Source: DASSQJ01 sp963726295
GTDB lineage: Bacteria; Actinomycetota; Actinomycetes; Actinomycetales; Dermatophilaceae
NCBI GenBank assembly: GCA_963726295.1
Contig: CAVSBW010000003.1
Span: forward strand, 1 to 64,000
Length of the DNA: 64,000 bases
Direction: 5' to 3'
Shown: positions 36,251 through 45,235 of the stretch, one piece after another
Layout: the number at the start of each line of letters is the position of its first letter
Position numbering within the stretch: the first letter of the stretch is position 1
The notes under the pieces: model-generated
Database searches by the model: none
What the model was told of the DNA's origin: nothing
What the model saw: only the letters and a program-made list of their open reading frames with translations
Translations under genes and position numbers: made by a program

Positions 36251-37447
36251 ATGACGGGCAGCATCCACTGGCCGACGGCGGTGCTCGTGGCCGGTGTCCT
36301 GCTGCTCGCGTGGGTGGGGCAGTGGATGTGGCGTCGCAGCCGACGCAGCGGATTCATCTCCGAGGTCGACCGCGCCACCTACGCGACTCTGCACACGGCA
36401 TCGCTCGCCGCCGAGCACCTCGCCACCGGGCTCACCCCCGAGGGGGCGGAGCGTGCGGGCAAGCACCTGCTCGCCATCCTCGGCGCGCACGCCCTCTCCA
36501 TCTCCGACCCCGGCGCCACCCTGTCGTGGACCGGCGTGGGCGAGCACCACTGCGAGAGCGCCGTCCCCCTCGGGCAGGAGACGATGACCAGCGGCCGCAC
36601 CGTCGGCCACAGCCTGCGCGACGTGTGGTGCGGCGACCCGGTGTGCCCGATCCGGATCGCCGTCACCGCGCCTCTGGTGATGGACGACCTCGTCGTCGGC
36701 ACCCTGACGGCGTGGACGGAGAGCCCCTCCCCCGGGCTGGCCCGCGCCACCGAGGAGCTCGCCGCCTGGGTCTCCAGCCAGCTCGCCCTCGCCGAGCTGG
36801 CGCGAACCCGCGACCGGGCGATGGAGGCCGAGCTGCGGGCCCTGCGCGCCCAGATCAGTCCGCACTTCATCTACAACTCGCTCGCCGCCATCGCCTCGTT
36901 CGTCCGCACCGATCCGGAGCGGGCGCGCGACCTCCTCCTCGACTTCGCCGACTTCACCCGGTACGCACTGCGCGCCGGCGGCCCGTTCACCACCCTGGCC
37001 GAGGAGCTGCGCAACGTCGAGCGCTACCTCGTCCTCGAACAGGCCCGCTTCGGCGAGCGCCTACAGATCCAGCTGCTGGTCGCTCCGGAGGTGCTGCCGG
37101 TGACCCTCCCCTACCTCGCCGTCCAGCCCCTCGTCGAGAACGCGGTGCGGCACGGGCTGGCGCGCAAGGAGGGGGTCGGGCACGTGACGATCACCGCCAC
37201 CGACCGCGGGTCCGAGGCTGAGATCGCCATCGAGGACGACGGCGTCGGCACCGACCCGGAGCGCGTGCGCCGCATCCTCGACGGTGCCAGCGCGGCCGAC
37301 TCGGTGGGGCTCGGCAACGTCGACGCCCGGCTGCGCCAGGTGTACGGCGACGAGTTCGGGCTGGTCGTCGAGACCGCGCCGGGCGCGGGCACGAAAGTGA
37401 CCTTCAGGGTCCCGAAGTTCGCACCCGGCACCCACGCGACGGGTTGA
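36251..37447 (+). CDS. LytS-type sensor histidine kinase
   Basis: A 398-residue kinase. One N-terminal helix (residues 8-26) is followed by a GAF-like sensor domain (about 40-180) with cysteines in GEHHCES and WCGDPVCPIR. A short coiled linker then leads to the His_kinase domain with phospho-acceptor His205 in QISPHFIYNSL, and an HATPase domain (PLVENAVRHGL, IEDDGVGTD, GLGNVDARL, GAGTKVTF). This is the LytS/BtsS/YpdA class. It is followed 21 bases later by its LytTR regulator. TAGGGT ends 6 bases before the ATG, indicating a leaderless start. The signal is unknown; the downstream transporter suggests a small carboxylate. Confidence 0.92.
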   Translation: MTGSIHWPTAVLVAGVLLLAWVGQWMWRRSRRSGFISEVDRATYATLHTASLAAEHLATGLTPEGAERAGKHLLAILGAHALSISDPGATLSWTGVGEHHCESAVPLGQETMTSGRTVGHSLRDVWCGDPVCPIRIAVTAPLVMDDLVVGTLTAWTESPSPGLARATEELAAWVSSQLALAELARTRDRAMEAELRALRAQISPHFIYNSLAAIASFVRTDPERARDLLLDFADFTRYALRAGGPFTTLAEELRNVERYLVLEQARFGERLQIQLLVAPEVLPVTLPYLAVQPLVENAVRHGLARKEGVGHVTITATDRGSEAEIAIEDDGVGTDPERVRRILDGASAADSVGLGNVDARLRQVYGDEFGLVVETAPGAGTKVTFRVPKFAPGTHATG

Positions 37448-37468
37448 CCCTGCCCTACTCTTCCTGTC

Positions 37469-38281
37469 ATGTCCTCCGCTGGTGCCGGACTGGTGGCCCT
37501 CGTCGTCGACGACGAGCTACCGGTGCTCTCCGAGCTGGGGTTCCTCCTGGGGCACGACGAGCGGATCAGCGAGGTCATCACCGCATCGAGCGGCACCGAG
37601 GCGCTCCAGGTGCTCGACGGCCGCGACGTCGACGTCGTCTTCAGCGACATCTCGATGCCGGGGCTCGACGGCATGGCCCTGGCCCGGGTCATCTCCCGGT
37701 TCTCCGTGCGGCCGCAGATCGTCTTCGTCACCGCCCACGACCAGCACGCGGTCGATGCCTTCGCCGTGGACGCCACGGACTACGTGATGAAGCCGGTGCG
37801 CGGCGAGCGGCTCGGCGAGGCGGTGCGTCGCGTCGTCGGCCAGCGCGAGCGCGCGGCGGAGGCGGCGGTTGCCCCCGCGGGCGAGGCGCCGGCACCGGCC
37901 GAGGACGAGACCATCCCCGTCGAGCTGGGGGGCATCACCCGGTTCATCACCCGCAGCCAGATCCGGTACGCGCAGGCCCACGGCGACTACGCCCGGCTGC
38001 ACACGGAGAACGGGTCGCACCTCGTGCGCGTGCCGCTCAGCGTCCTCCAGGACCGGTGGGCCGGTCACGGTTTCGTCCGTATCCACCGCAGCACGCTGGT
38101 CTCGCTGCCGTACGTGAGCGAGGTGCGGATGGAGCGCGGCCGGTGCAGTGTGCTCGTCGGCCGCACCGAGCTCCAGGTCAGCCGGCGCCACACCAAGGAG
38201 CTGCGCGACACCCTCCTGCGCCGCCCCGTCGGCGAGCGCCGTCCTGACCCCGGGGCGGGCGCCCGTGGCCCCGGCGACTGA
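37469..38281 (+). CDS. LytTR-family response regulator
   Basis: A 270-residue regulator. Residues 8-125 form the receiver with acidic pocket VVDDE, phospho-acceptor Asp60 in VVFSDISMPGLDG, a threonine in FVTAHD and lysine in YVMKPV. An alanine/proline/glutamate linker leads to a LytTR DNA-binding domain (about 150-250: ITRSQIRYAQAHGDYARLHTENG, FVRIHRSTLVSLPYVSEVR, LQVSRRHTKELR). The partner kinase is directly upstream. TACTCT lies 7 bases before the ATG. Likely targets are the DUF485 and transporter genes that follow. Confidence 0.94.
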   Translation: MSSAGAGLVALVVDDELPVLSELGFLLGHDERISEVITASSGTEALQVLDGRDVDVVFSDISMPGLDGMALARVISRFSVRPQIVFVTAHDQHAVDAFAVDATDYVMKPVRGERLGEAVRRVVGQRERAAEAAVAPAGEAPAPAEDETIPVELGGITRFITRSQIRYAQAHGDYARLHTENGSHLVRVPLSVLQDRWAGHGFVRIHRSTLVSLPYVSEVRMERGRCSVLVGRTELQVSRRHTKELRDTLLRRPVGERRPDPGAGARGPGD

Positions 38282-38663
38282 CCCGCGCGGCGGCGGAGCC
38301 CACCCGCCGCGCGTGCGGGTCTCGAGCTCACGGCGCGGCGCCGTCACGGCGCGCTCCCGGCCGGTCTCGAGCGACCTCGACGAGCAGACCGAGCTCGGTG
38401 ACGTCTACCTCGACGGGTTGATGCGCGAACAGCTGCGGCTCTCGCTCGCCGTGCTCGCCCTCACCGTCCTCGCCCTGGCCACGATGCCCGTCCTGCTCGC
38501 GCTCGTGCCCGCCACGCGCGGGGTGTCGGTGTTCGGGGTCGGCCTGCCGTGGCTGGTCCTCGGTGCCGGCGTGTATCCCACAGCGTGGGTACTCGCCCGC
38601 TGGTACACCCGTCAGGCCGAGCGGATCGAGGGTGACTTCGCCGACGTCGTCGAGCGCTCGTGA
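38265..38663 (+). CDS. DUF485-like small membrane protein, transporter partner
   Basis: About 132 residues. A basic N-terminal tail with the PRVRVSSSRR motif common to this group is followed by DLDEQTELGDVYLDGLMREQLRLSLAVLALTVLALATMPVLL and a second helix (LPWLVLGAGVYPTAWVLARWY). Two transmembrane helices are predicted. DUF485 proteins typically precede SSS carboxylate symporters (as yjcH precedes actP). Start is uncertain: GTG 38265 overlaps the regulator gene by 17 bases; GTG 38313 or ATG 38421 are alternatives. The stop overlaps the transporter GTG by four bases. Confidence 0.8.
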   Translation: MAPATDPRGGGAHPPRVRVSSSRRGAVTARSRPVSSDLDEQTELGDVYLDGLMREQLRLSLAVLALTVLALATMPVLLALVPATRGVSVFGVGLPWLVLGAGVYPTAWVLARWYTRQAERIEGDFADVVERS

Positions 38664-40192
38664 GCAGCACCCTCTCGCTCGCCGCCGTCGTCCTCGTGTG
38701 CCTGACGACGCTCGCCGTCGGCGGCCTCGGGCTGCGGCTCTCGCGTCGCACGAGCGACTTCTACGTGGCGGGGCGCACCGTCTCGCCTCGCCTCAACGCG
38801 TCGGCGATCGGCGGCGAGTACCTGTCGGCGGCCAGCTTCCTCGGCGTCGCCGGGCTCGTCTACGACCGCGGTGTCGACATGCTGTGGCTGCCGATCGGCT
38901 ACACCCTCGGGTTCCTCGTGCTCCTCGTGATGGTCGCGGCGCCGATGCGGCGGTCGGGGGCGTACACGCTGCCGGACTTCGCGCAGGTGCGACTCGGCTC
39001 CCGCGCCATCCGTCTCGTGACCGCGGTCCTCACCGTGGCCATCGGATGGCTCTACCTCATCCCCCAGTTCCAGGGGGCGAGCCTGACCCTCACGCTGGTG
39101 ACAGGCGCCCCGGGGTGGCTGGGTGGGTTCGTCGTCATGGTCGTCATCACGCTCGCGGTGGGCGCAGGCGGGATGCGGTCGATCACCTTCGTCCAGGCGG
39201 TGCAGTTCTGGGTCAAGCTCACCGCCCTCGCCGTGCCGGCGTTCGTGCTCCTCTTCCTCTGGTTCCGGGCCGGCCAGCCGCAGCCGATGGTGCCTCCCGA
39301 CTGGCACATCCCGCTGACCCGCCTCGGCCCCGACGACCACCCCGCGTACCGGACCGCGTCCACGGTGCTCGCGCTCTGCCTCGGGACGATGGGACTGCCG
39401 CACGTGCTCGTGCGCTACTACACGAACCCCGACGGCGTCGGCGCCCGGCGCACCACCGTCACGGTGCTCGCCCTGCTCGGCATCTTCTACCTGTTGCCCC
39501 CGGTGTACGCCGTCCTCGGCCGGGTGGCGCTGCCCGAGCTGCCCGAGGGAGCGCGTTCCGACTCGATCGTGCTGCGTCTGCCCGGCTCGCTGGTCGAGGG
39601 TCTCGGTGGCCAGCTGCTCACGGCGATGCTCGCGGGCGGGGCCTTCGCCGCGTTTCTCTCGACGGCCTCCGGGCTGGCGATGTCGGTGACCGGCGTGCTC
39701 GACCAGGAGCTGCTCCGGCCCCGGCTGGCGCGGTTCACCGGTGGCGACGGGTTCGCCGTCCGCGGGTTCCGTTACGCGGCGGTCCTCGCGGTGGTGTTCC
39801 CGTACGTCATCAGCCGCGTCTCCGAACCGCTCGGGCTGGCGACCACGGTCGGGTTGGCCTTCGCCGTCGCGGCCGCGACGTTCGCTCCACTCATCATCCT
39901 CGGCGTCTGGTGGCGCCGGCTCTCCACGACCGGGGCCATGGCCGGCCTCGTGGTCGGTGGGGTGGCCGCGGTGGGCTCGATCGGCACCGCGATGGTGGTG
40001 GGCGACCTCGGCGGGTGGCCGGCGGCCCTGCTGGCCAACCCGGCCATGTGGGCGATGCCGCTCGCCCTGGCCACCGCGGTGACGATCTCGCTGGCCACGC
40101 CCTCGCGCATCCCGGCCAGCACGCGCCGCACGATGGTGCGCCTGCACACCCCCGAACGCGTCGCCCTGGCCCGCAGCCGCCTGCGCGACTGA
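38660..40192 (+). CDS. SSS-family cation/monocarboxylate symporter, ActP-like
   Basis: A 510-residue transporter with about 13 helices. The SSS signature appears in SRRTSDFYVAGRTVSPRLNASAIGGEYLSAASFLG, GAYTLPDFAQVRLGSRAIR, GTMGLPHVLVRYYTNPDG and GGAFAAFLSTASGLAMSVTGVL, all characteristic of the acetate/pyruvate branch (ActP, MctP, MctC). The GTG start overlaps the DUF485 gene (GTGA). With the upstream LytS/LytTR pair the four genes form a substrate-sensing uptake unit; pyruvate, acetate or another monocarboxylate is the best guess. The convergent kbl gene follows after palindromic repeats. Confidence 0.9.
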   Translation: MSSTLSLAAVVLVCLTTLAVGGLGLRLSRRTSDFYVAGRTVSPRLNASAIGGEYLSAASFLGVAGLVYDRGVDMLWLPIGYTLGFLVLLVMVAAPMRRSGAYTLPDFAQVRLGSRAIRLVTAVLTVAIGWLYLIPQFQGASLTLTLVTGAPGWLGGFVVMVVITLAVGAGGMRSITFVQAVQFWVKLTALAVPAFVLLFLWFRAGQPQPMVPPDWHIPLTRLGPDDHPAYRTASTVLALCLGTMGLPHVLVRYYTNPDGVGARRTTVTVLALLGIFYLLPPVYAVLGRVALPELPEGARSDSIVLRLPGSLVEGLGGQLLTAMLAGGAFAAFLSTASGLAMSVTGVLDQELLRPRLARFTGGDGFAVRGFRYAAVLAVVFPYVISRVSEPLGLATTVGLAFAVAAATFAPLIILGVWWRRLSTTGAMAGLVVGGVAAVGSIGTAMVVGDLGGWPAALLANPAMWAMPLALATAVTISLATPSRIPASTRRTMVRLHTPERVALARSRLRD

Positions 40193-40196
40193 GCGA

Positions 40197-40261
40197 TCTC
40201 GCCTCAGGCGAGAGCCTTCAGCCTCGCGCCACAACCCTTCCGAGGCGACGCCGCGGGTTGT
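40197..40261. terminator. two hairpins between convergent transporter and kbl genes
   Basis: TCTCGCC-tca-GGCGAGA (40197-40213) and ACAACCC / GGGTTGT (40231-40237 with 40255-40261) can each form a stem. The loop of the second contains TTCCGAGGCGACG, also found near 4474, and GGCGGGAAACC follows. The position between convergent stop codons suits a bidirectional terminator; the shared sequence suggests a repeat family. Confidence 0.6.
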
Positions 40262-40288
40262 CGCACCGGGCGGGAAACCTGACCACGG

Positions 40289-41482
40289 TCAGGCGACGGC
40301 GGTGCGGGCCTCGACGAAGGCCTCGACGCACCGGCGCACGTCCTCCTCGCTGTGCGCGGCCGAGAGCTGCACCCTGATCCGCGCCTTGCCCTTCGGCACG
40401 ACCGGGAAGCTGAACGCGATGACGTACACGCCGCCCGCGAGCATGTGGTCGGCGATCTCGGTGGCGCGGCGAGCGCCGTCGTCGCCGGGGAACATCACCG
40501 GGGTGATGGGGTGCGAGCCGGGCAGCAGGTCGAAGCCCTCGGCCTCCATGAGCTCACGGAAGTGGGACGAGTTGCGCCGCAGCGTCTCGCGGGCCTCGGA
40601 CGACCCGGAGGCGAGGTCGAGCGCGGCCAGCGACCCCGCCACCACCCCCGGCGCCACGGAGTTGGAGAAGAGGTAGGGCCGAGAGCGCTGGCGGAGCAGG
40701 TCGACGACCTCGCGGTGGCTCGACACGTAGCCGCCCGACGCACCGCCCAGCGCCTTGCCCAGGGTGCCGGTGAGGATATCGACGCGGTCCATGACCCCGA
40801 ACATCTCCGGCGTGCCCCGGCCCCCGTCGCCGACGAACCCGACGGCGTGGCTGTCGTCGACGAGCACCATCGCCTCGAACTCGTCGGCGAGGTCGCAGAT
40901 CTCGTCCAGGGGCGCGTAGGAGCCGTCCATCGAGAAGACGCCGTCCGTGACGACGCAGACCCGGCGCGAGCCGGCGTCGCGGGCCGCGGTCAGCTGGGCG
41001 CGCAGGTCTGCCATGTCGGCGTTCCTGTACCGGTACCGCGCGGCCTTGGACAGCCGGATGCCGTCGATGATCGAGGCGTGGTTCAGCTCGTCGGAGACGA
41101 TGGCGTCCTCGGCCCCGAACAGCACCTCGAACACGCCGCCGTTGGCGTCGAAGCACGAGCTGTAGAGGATCGTCGACTCAGTGCCGAGGAACTCCGAGAG
41201 TCGCTCCTCGAGCCGGGTGTGCTGGGTCTGGGTACCGCAGATGAAGCGCACCGAGGCCATCCCGAACCCCCAGGTCTCGAGGGCGTCGCGGCTCGCGGCG
41301 ACGACGTCCGGGTGGTCGGCGAACCCGAGGTAGTTGTTGGCGCAGAAGTTCAGCGACTCCCCGCCGGTGGTGCCGACGTGTGCGGCCTGCGGGGTCGTGA
41401 GCTCGCGCTCGCGCTTGTAGAGCCCGGCCTCCTGGATCTCCCGCAGGGTCCTCGCGAGCTCCTCCTTGACAGTGCCGTACAT
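40289..41482 (-). CDS. kbl: glycine C-acetyltransferase (2-amino-3-ketobutyrate CoA ligase)
   Basis: Splits 2-amino-3-ketobutyrate with CoA to glycine and acetyl-CoA, the second step of threonine catabolism. The 397-residue PLP enzyme of the alpha-oxoamine synthase family shows NFCANNYLGFADHP, GFGMASVRFICGTQ, SDELNHASIIDG, VTDGVFSMDG, VDDSHAVGFVG and the PLP-lysine loop TGTLGKALGGASGG. Length is typical. The ATG has GAGGAGGA 6-7 bases before it. The partner tdh lies 1.3 kb away on the same strand, separated by an oppositely oriented gene. Confidence 0.96.
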   Translation of the reverse strand: MYGTVKEELARTLREIQEAGLYKRERELTTPQAAHVGTTGGESLNFCANNYLGFADHPDVVAASRDALETWGFGMASVRFICGTQTQHTRLEERLSEFLGTESTILYSSCFDANGGVFEVLFGAEDAIVSDELNHASIIDGIRLSKAARYRYRNADMADLRAQLTAARDAGSRRVCVVTDGVFSMDGSYAPLDEICDLADEFEAMVLVDDSHAVGFVGDGGRGTPEMFGVMDRVDILTGTLGKALGGASGGYVSSHREVVDLLRQRSRPYLFSNSVAPGVVAGSLAALDLASGSSEARETLRRNSSHFRELMEAEGFDLLPGSHPITPVMFPGDDGARRATEIADHMLAGGVYVIAFSFPVVPKGKARIRVQLSAAHSEEDVRRCVEAFVEARTAVA

Positions 41483-41642
41483 CGACGTCCTCCTCGTCCG
41501 GGCTGCTCACGTGCTGGCCGTCGTCAGGCTATGCCCTCGACCCGAGCCGGGTTCGGGTGGCGACCCGCCGCGACCTCGGCCAACTCCCTGCGAGGTCGCG
41601 GTCCAGCGGTTACGGTGACGGCCGGCCACCGAGGAGGTCCCC

Positions 41643-42782
41643 GTGCCCCGCCACACTCCGCGCCGCCGGCGCGTCCTGTCAGCCACCGTCGCCGCGCTCG
41701 GCGCAGCCGCCCTCGTCCCGCTCGGCGCGGCACCGTCCGCCCACGCGGCCGGCGTGGGGTCGCCCGTGCGGGTCGCCGGGCTCGGGAGCATGGTGACGGC
41801 GGTGAGCGACACCGGGCGGTACGTGCAGATGTCGCTGAGCGGCAACCTCGTCCGGCGCGACCGCCGGAACAGGGTGACGGCCGGGTACACCCACGGCGGC
41901 ACGCCCACGATGTCGGGCAGCGGACGCTACGCGTACCTCGTCGGGTCCTCGTACTCCTACCGCGAGACCACGACCGGGTCGTCGCTGCGCTTCGCGCTGC
42001 CCACCGGCTGGTACGGCTCGAGCGAGCTCAACTGGCCGTCGACGACGACGACAGGTGGGCTGGTGGCGCTCCGGGCGACCAGCCCCGTCTACGGCCAGAC
42101 CGCCCCGTTCCTCTGGAACGCGTCGACCCGCAAGGCCAAGCGCCTCACCGTCTCGACCTCGAGGAACGCGGGAGCGCCGTCGCTCTCACGCAACGGGAAG
42201 TACGTCACCTACGCCTCGTACGGCTCGACCGAGCCGACCGGGTGCACCCGGTGTGGGACGGTGTGGCGGCGCACCCTCTCGACCGGTGGCGTCGTCAAGG
42301 TCAGCGTGAACCGCTCCGGCACGACGAGGAAGACCGGCGTGATGAGCTCTCCCGTCGTCTCCGACAGCGGCCGGTACGTCTACTTCATCTCCAACGCCAC
42401 CGACCTCGTGGCGGGCTACACCACGAGCCGGTGGCGCCTCTACGTGCGCGACCTCTCCACCAAGCGCACCCGCTTCGTCTCCAGCTCCTGCAACCCGTTC
42501 GACAGCGCCACCAGCTACGGCTGCCGCCTCTCGTTGAGCGCGGACGGGACCAGGCTGTCGTTCCTCCGGAAGACCCGGACGGGCTCGGGCTACGGGATGC
42601 AGGTGTTCGTGCACGACCTCACCACCCACCGCAACACCCTGGCGTCCAAGGGCTCCTCCACCCCGAACGGTCAAGCCGTCTCGCACGCCATCTCGGGCAA
42701 CGGGAAGCGCCTCGTGTTCTCGACGAACGCCACGAACGTGCGCAGCGGCGGCGCCGGGACCTTCATCCGCGCCGTCTCCTGA
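41643..42782 (+). CDS. secreted PD40/TolB-like beta-propeller protein
   Basis: A 379-residue exported protein. It has a twin-arginine-like basic start (PRRRRVL), a hydrophobic core and cleavage after AHA near residue 35. The mature part is a run of beta-blade repeats of the form S-x-(S/T)-G-R-Y-V (DTGRYVQMSL, GSGRYAYLVG, RNGKYVTYAS, DSGRYVYFIS, ADGTRLSFLR, GNGKRLVFST), the WD40-like/PD40 pattern. A CTRCGT pair may form a disulfide. Substrate or partner is unknown. GTG start follows GAGGAGG. It lies between kbl and tdh on the opposite strand, so no operon link is implied. Confidence 0.82.
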   Translation: MPRHTPRRRRVLSATVAALGAAALVPLGAAPSAHAAGVGSPVRVAGLGSMVTAVSDTGRYVQMSLSGNLVRRDRRNRVTAGYTHGGTPTMSGSGRYAYLVGSSYSYRETTTGSSLRFALPTGWYGSSELNWPSTTTTGGLVALRATSPVYGQTAPFLWNASTRKAKRLTVSTSRNAGAPSLSRNGKYVTYASYGSTEPTGCTRCGTVWRRTLSTGGVVKVSVNRSGTTRKTGVMSSPVVSDSGRYVYFISNATDLVAGYTTSRWRLYVRDLSTKRTRFVSSSCNPFDSATSYGCRLSLSADGTRLSFLRKTRTGSGYGMQVFVHDLTTHRNTLASKGSSTPNGQAVSHAISGNGKRLVFSTNATNVRSGGAGTFIRAVS

Positions 42783-42807
42783 CGCCGCTCCGACCGCGCG
42801 CCCCCGG

Positions 42808-43848
42808 TCAGGACCAGTCGAGGACGACCTTGCCGCCCTGCCCGGCGCGGGTCTCGTCGAACGCCTGCTGCCACTGCTCGGCCGGGTACCGCCCGGTGAC
42901 CACCGAAGCCACTGCCCCACGCAGCTCGGGCGACGAGTCGAGCATCGCCCCCATGAGGTACCAGGTCTCGAACATCTCGCGGCCGTAGATGCCACGCAGC
43001 GTGATCATGTGGGTGATCACCTTGCCCCAGTCGATGGCGTAGCGGTCCTGGGGCAGCCCGAGCATCGCGACCCGGCCGCCGTGGTTCATGTTGGCGAGCA
43101 GGTCCTCGACCGCGGCGGGCGCACCTGACATCTCGAGGCCGATGTCGAAGCCCTCCATCATCCCGAGCTCGCGCTGGGCCGACTGGAGGTCCGCGCCGCC
43201 GGAGACGTCGACGACGAGGTCGGCCCCGGCCGCCTTCGCCAGCGCGAGCCGCTGCGGGGAGAGGTCGGTGACGGCGATGCGCCGGGCGCCCGCGTGCCGG
43301 ACGACCGCGGTGGCCATGACCCCGATCGGGCCGGCGCCGGTCACGGCGACGTCCTCGCCGGCCACCGGCCACTGGAGCGCGGTGTGCACGGCGTTGCCCA
43401 GTGGGTCGAAGAGGGCACCGAGGTCCGGGTCGAGGTCGGGCGGTTGCACCCACGCGTTGCTCGCCGGGATGACCACGAGGTCGGCGAAGGCACCGTCGCG
43501 GTTCACGCCGACGCCGACGGTGTTGATGCACAGGTGCCGCCGGCCGGCCCGGCAGTTGCGGCAGCTTGCGCACACGACGTGGCCCTCACCGGACACGCGG
43601 TCGCCCACAGCCACATGGTCGACGTCCGACCCGACCTCCACGACCTCACCGAAGAACTCGTGCCCGATCGTCATCGGGGCCGTCACCGTCGCAGCGGCCC
43701 AGTCGTCCCACTGCTCGAGGTGGAGGTCGGTGCCGCACAACCCGGCGCGCAGCACGCGCACCGTGACGTCCTTGGGCCCGCACTCGGGCTCGGGGACGTC
43801 GACGAGCTCGAGCCCGGGTCCGGCGGTGACCTTCCTCAGTGCGCGCAC
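42808..43848 (-). CDS. tdh: L-threonine 3-dehydrogenase
   Basis: Oxidises threonine to 2-amino-3-ketobutyrate with NAD+. The 346-residue zinc medium-chain dehydrogenase has the catalytic-zinc set (GLCGTDLHLEQWD, GHEFFGEVVEVG), a structural-zinc lobe CASCRNCRAGRRHLC, and the nucleotide-binding VTGAGPIGVMATAV followed by VTDLSPQRL. The HLEQWDDWA and FDPLGNAVHTAL segments are typical of Tdh rather than other alcohol dehydrogenases. GTG at 43848 has CATGAT 6 bases upstream. With kbl it converts threonine to glycine plus acetyl-CoA. Confidence 0.94.
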   Translation of the reverse strand: MRALRKVTAGPGLELVDVPEPECGPKDVTVRVLRAGLCGTDLHLEQWDDWAAATVTAPMTIGHEFFGEVVEVGSDVDHVAVGDRVSGEGHVVCASCRNCRAGRRHLCINTVGVGVNRDGAFADLVVIPASNAWVQPPDLDPDLGALFDPLGNAVHTALQWPVAGEDVAVTGAGPIGVMATAVVRHAGARRIAVTDLSPQRLALAKAAGADLVVDVSGGADLQSAQRELGMMEGFDIGLEMSGAPAAVEDLLANMNHGGRVAMLGLPQDRYAIDWGKVITHMITLRGIYGREMFETWYLMGAMLDSSPELRGAVASVVTGRYPAEQWQQAFDETRAGQGGKVVLDWS

Positions 43849-43950
43849 AGGGCCATCATGCCGCGCAGGGCTCGGGGTCGTTGTCCCGGTGGCCGCGTGC
43901 GACCCGGCGCTCCGCCGGGTTCGATCGTCGGGACGCCACGGCGTGCCGGA

Positions 43951-44847
43951 TCAGGCGTACGCGGGGGCCTCTGCCCGCAGCCGCGCGGCCAGGTCGTCGT
44001 CGACGGTCGCGAAGAACTCGCCGACGACGTCCTCGAGCTGGTCCATGGTCTCGGCACGGAAGAGCACCGGCTGGTAGGACGTGATGTCGTAGTTCAGGGT
44101 CCCCATCTGGTGCAGGTCGAGGGGTCGGATCTCCATCTTCCGGAACTCGTCCATCTCGCCGTAGCTGCTCAGGATGCCGGCGCCGTACGCCTTGAGCACG
44201 CCGTCCTCGGCGATCACCCCGAACTCCATCGAGAACCAGAAGACGTCGGCGACGAACTTCATCGCGTCATCGCTCTCGAGCCGGGTGCTTGCCTCTCCGG
44301 CCGCCTGCGTGATGCGGGCGAAGCGCGGGCTCCCGAGCTGGTTGGCGTGCCCCACGACCTCGTGGATGACGTCCGGCTCCGGGGTGTAGAGCGGCTGGCT
44401 CGGGTGCCGGAGGTACTGGGTGGAGTTGAACGTGCGCCGGCCGAGGTCGGCGTAGAACTCGCGCAGCGGCACCAGCCCGGGGGCGCACGTGTACGACCAC
44501 CCGGTGACCGGCCGCAGCCGCTCGGTCACCTCGTGGAGCTGGGGCACGTGGTCGGTGGGCAGGCGCAGGGCGTCCTTGCCGGCGAGGAACTCCGAGTGGG
44601 CGTAGTGCTCGTGCTTCGGGGCCAGCTCGGCGCAGGCGGTGCGCCAGACCCCGTGCTCCTCGTCGGTGTAGTCGATGGTGGGCACCGGCTCACCCGCGCG
44701 GTGGGCCAGGGACACGGCGGCGATCTCGCCGCGTCGGGCCAGGTAGGCGGGGTCGTCCCGGCCGGGGTGGTTGTCCGCGAGGTGCACCTGCACCGTGCCG
44801 TCGTCCTCGGTCGTCACGGCCGAGTAGAGCTGTCCCTCCTCGAACAC
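43951..44847 (-). CDS. phhA: phenylalanine 4-monooxygenase
   Basis: Hydroxylates phenylalanine to tyrosine with a pterin and non-haem iron. The 298-residue enzyme is a stand-alone catalytic domain without the ACT regulatory domain of animal enzymes. Iron ligands His162 and His167 lie in IHEVVGHANQL, with the later glutamate in FWFSMEFGVI; pterin and substrate segments include PLREFYADLGRRTFNSTQYLRHPSQPLYTPEPD and AYGAGILSSYGE. GTG at 44847 begins VFEEGQLYS, and has GAGGAG 9 bases before it. A long gap with repeated AGGTTGT motifs lies upstream. Confidence 0.95.
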   Translation of the reverse strand: MFEEGQLYSAVTTEDDGTVQVHLADNHPGRDDPAYLARRGEIAAVSLAHRAGEPVPTIDYTDEEHGVWRTACAELAPKHEHYAHSEFLAGKDALRLPTDHVPQLHEVTERLRPVTGWSYTCAPGLVPLREFYADLGRRTFNSTQYLRHPSQPLYTPEPDVIHEVVGHANQLGSPRFARITQAAGEASTRLESDDAMKFVADVFWFSMEFGVIAEDGVLKAYGAGILSSYGEMDEFRKMEIRPLDLHQMGTLNYDITSYQPVLFRAETMDQLEDVVGEFFATVDDDLAARLRAEAPAYA

Positions 44848-45235
44848 CGCGCTCACCTCCTCGTGAGTGGTCTCCGGCCTTGTGGGCCCGTTCGACCACG
44901 GAAGCACGAAACCGCGCACGATGGAACCGATGGACGACTCGATGTGCAACCAGCGCACACTTTCACCAGGGCGTAGCGGTATGAACCGGACAACCTGCAC
45001 AACCTGAGGGCGGCACAGTGGAGGGGCCGAGAGGCCGATGGAGCCCTCGGCCGAACGGCCATACCACGCGCGGGCCGCCGTGCACGGACGACGCGCCGTG
45101 CGTACCGTCGCCGACGGAACCGGATCACGAGTGCGCAGGGGTGCTCCCGGTGCCGTTGTCGGCATCACACCCTTGGTCCGCGGTCGAAGAGTCCGCGAGG
45201 GCGTGCTCGTCGGCGTCGTCTCCCGAGGAGGAGCG
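44848..45235. other. 388-base intergenic region between divergent genes
   Basis: Holds the promoter regions of phhA (minus) and the DUF4832-like gene (plus). On the minus strand around 44985-45007 the motif CAGGTTGT occurs twice in direct repeat, 9 bases apart, followed by GGTTCA. This could be a regulator site for phhA. No gene is supported here, although the plus frame of the downstream gene is open. Confidence 0.45.
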
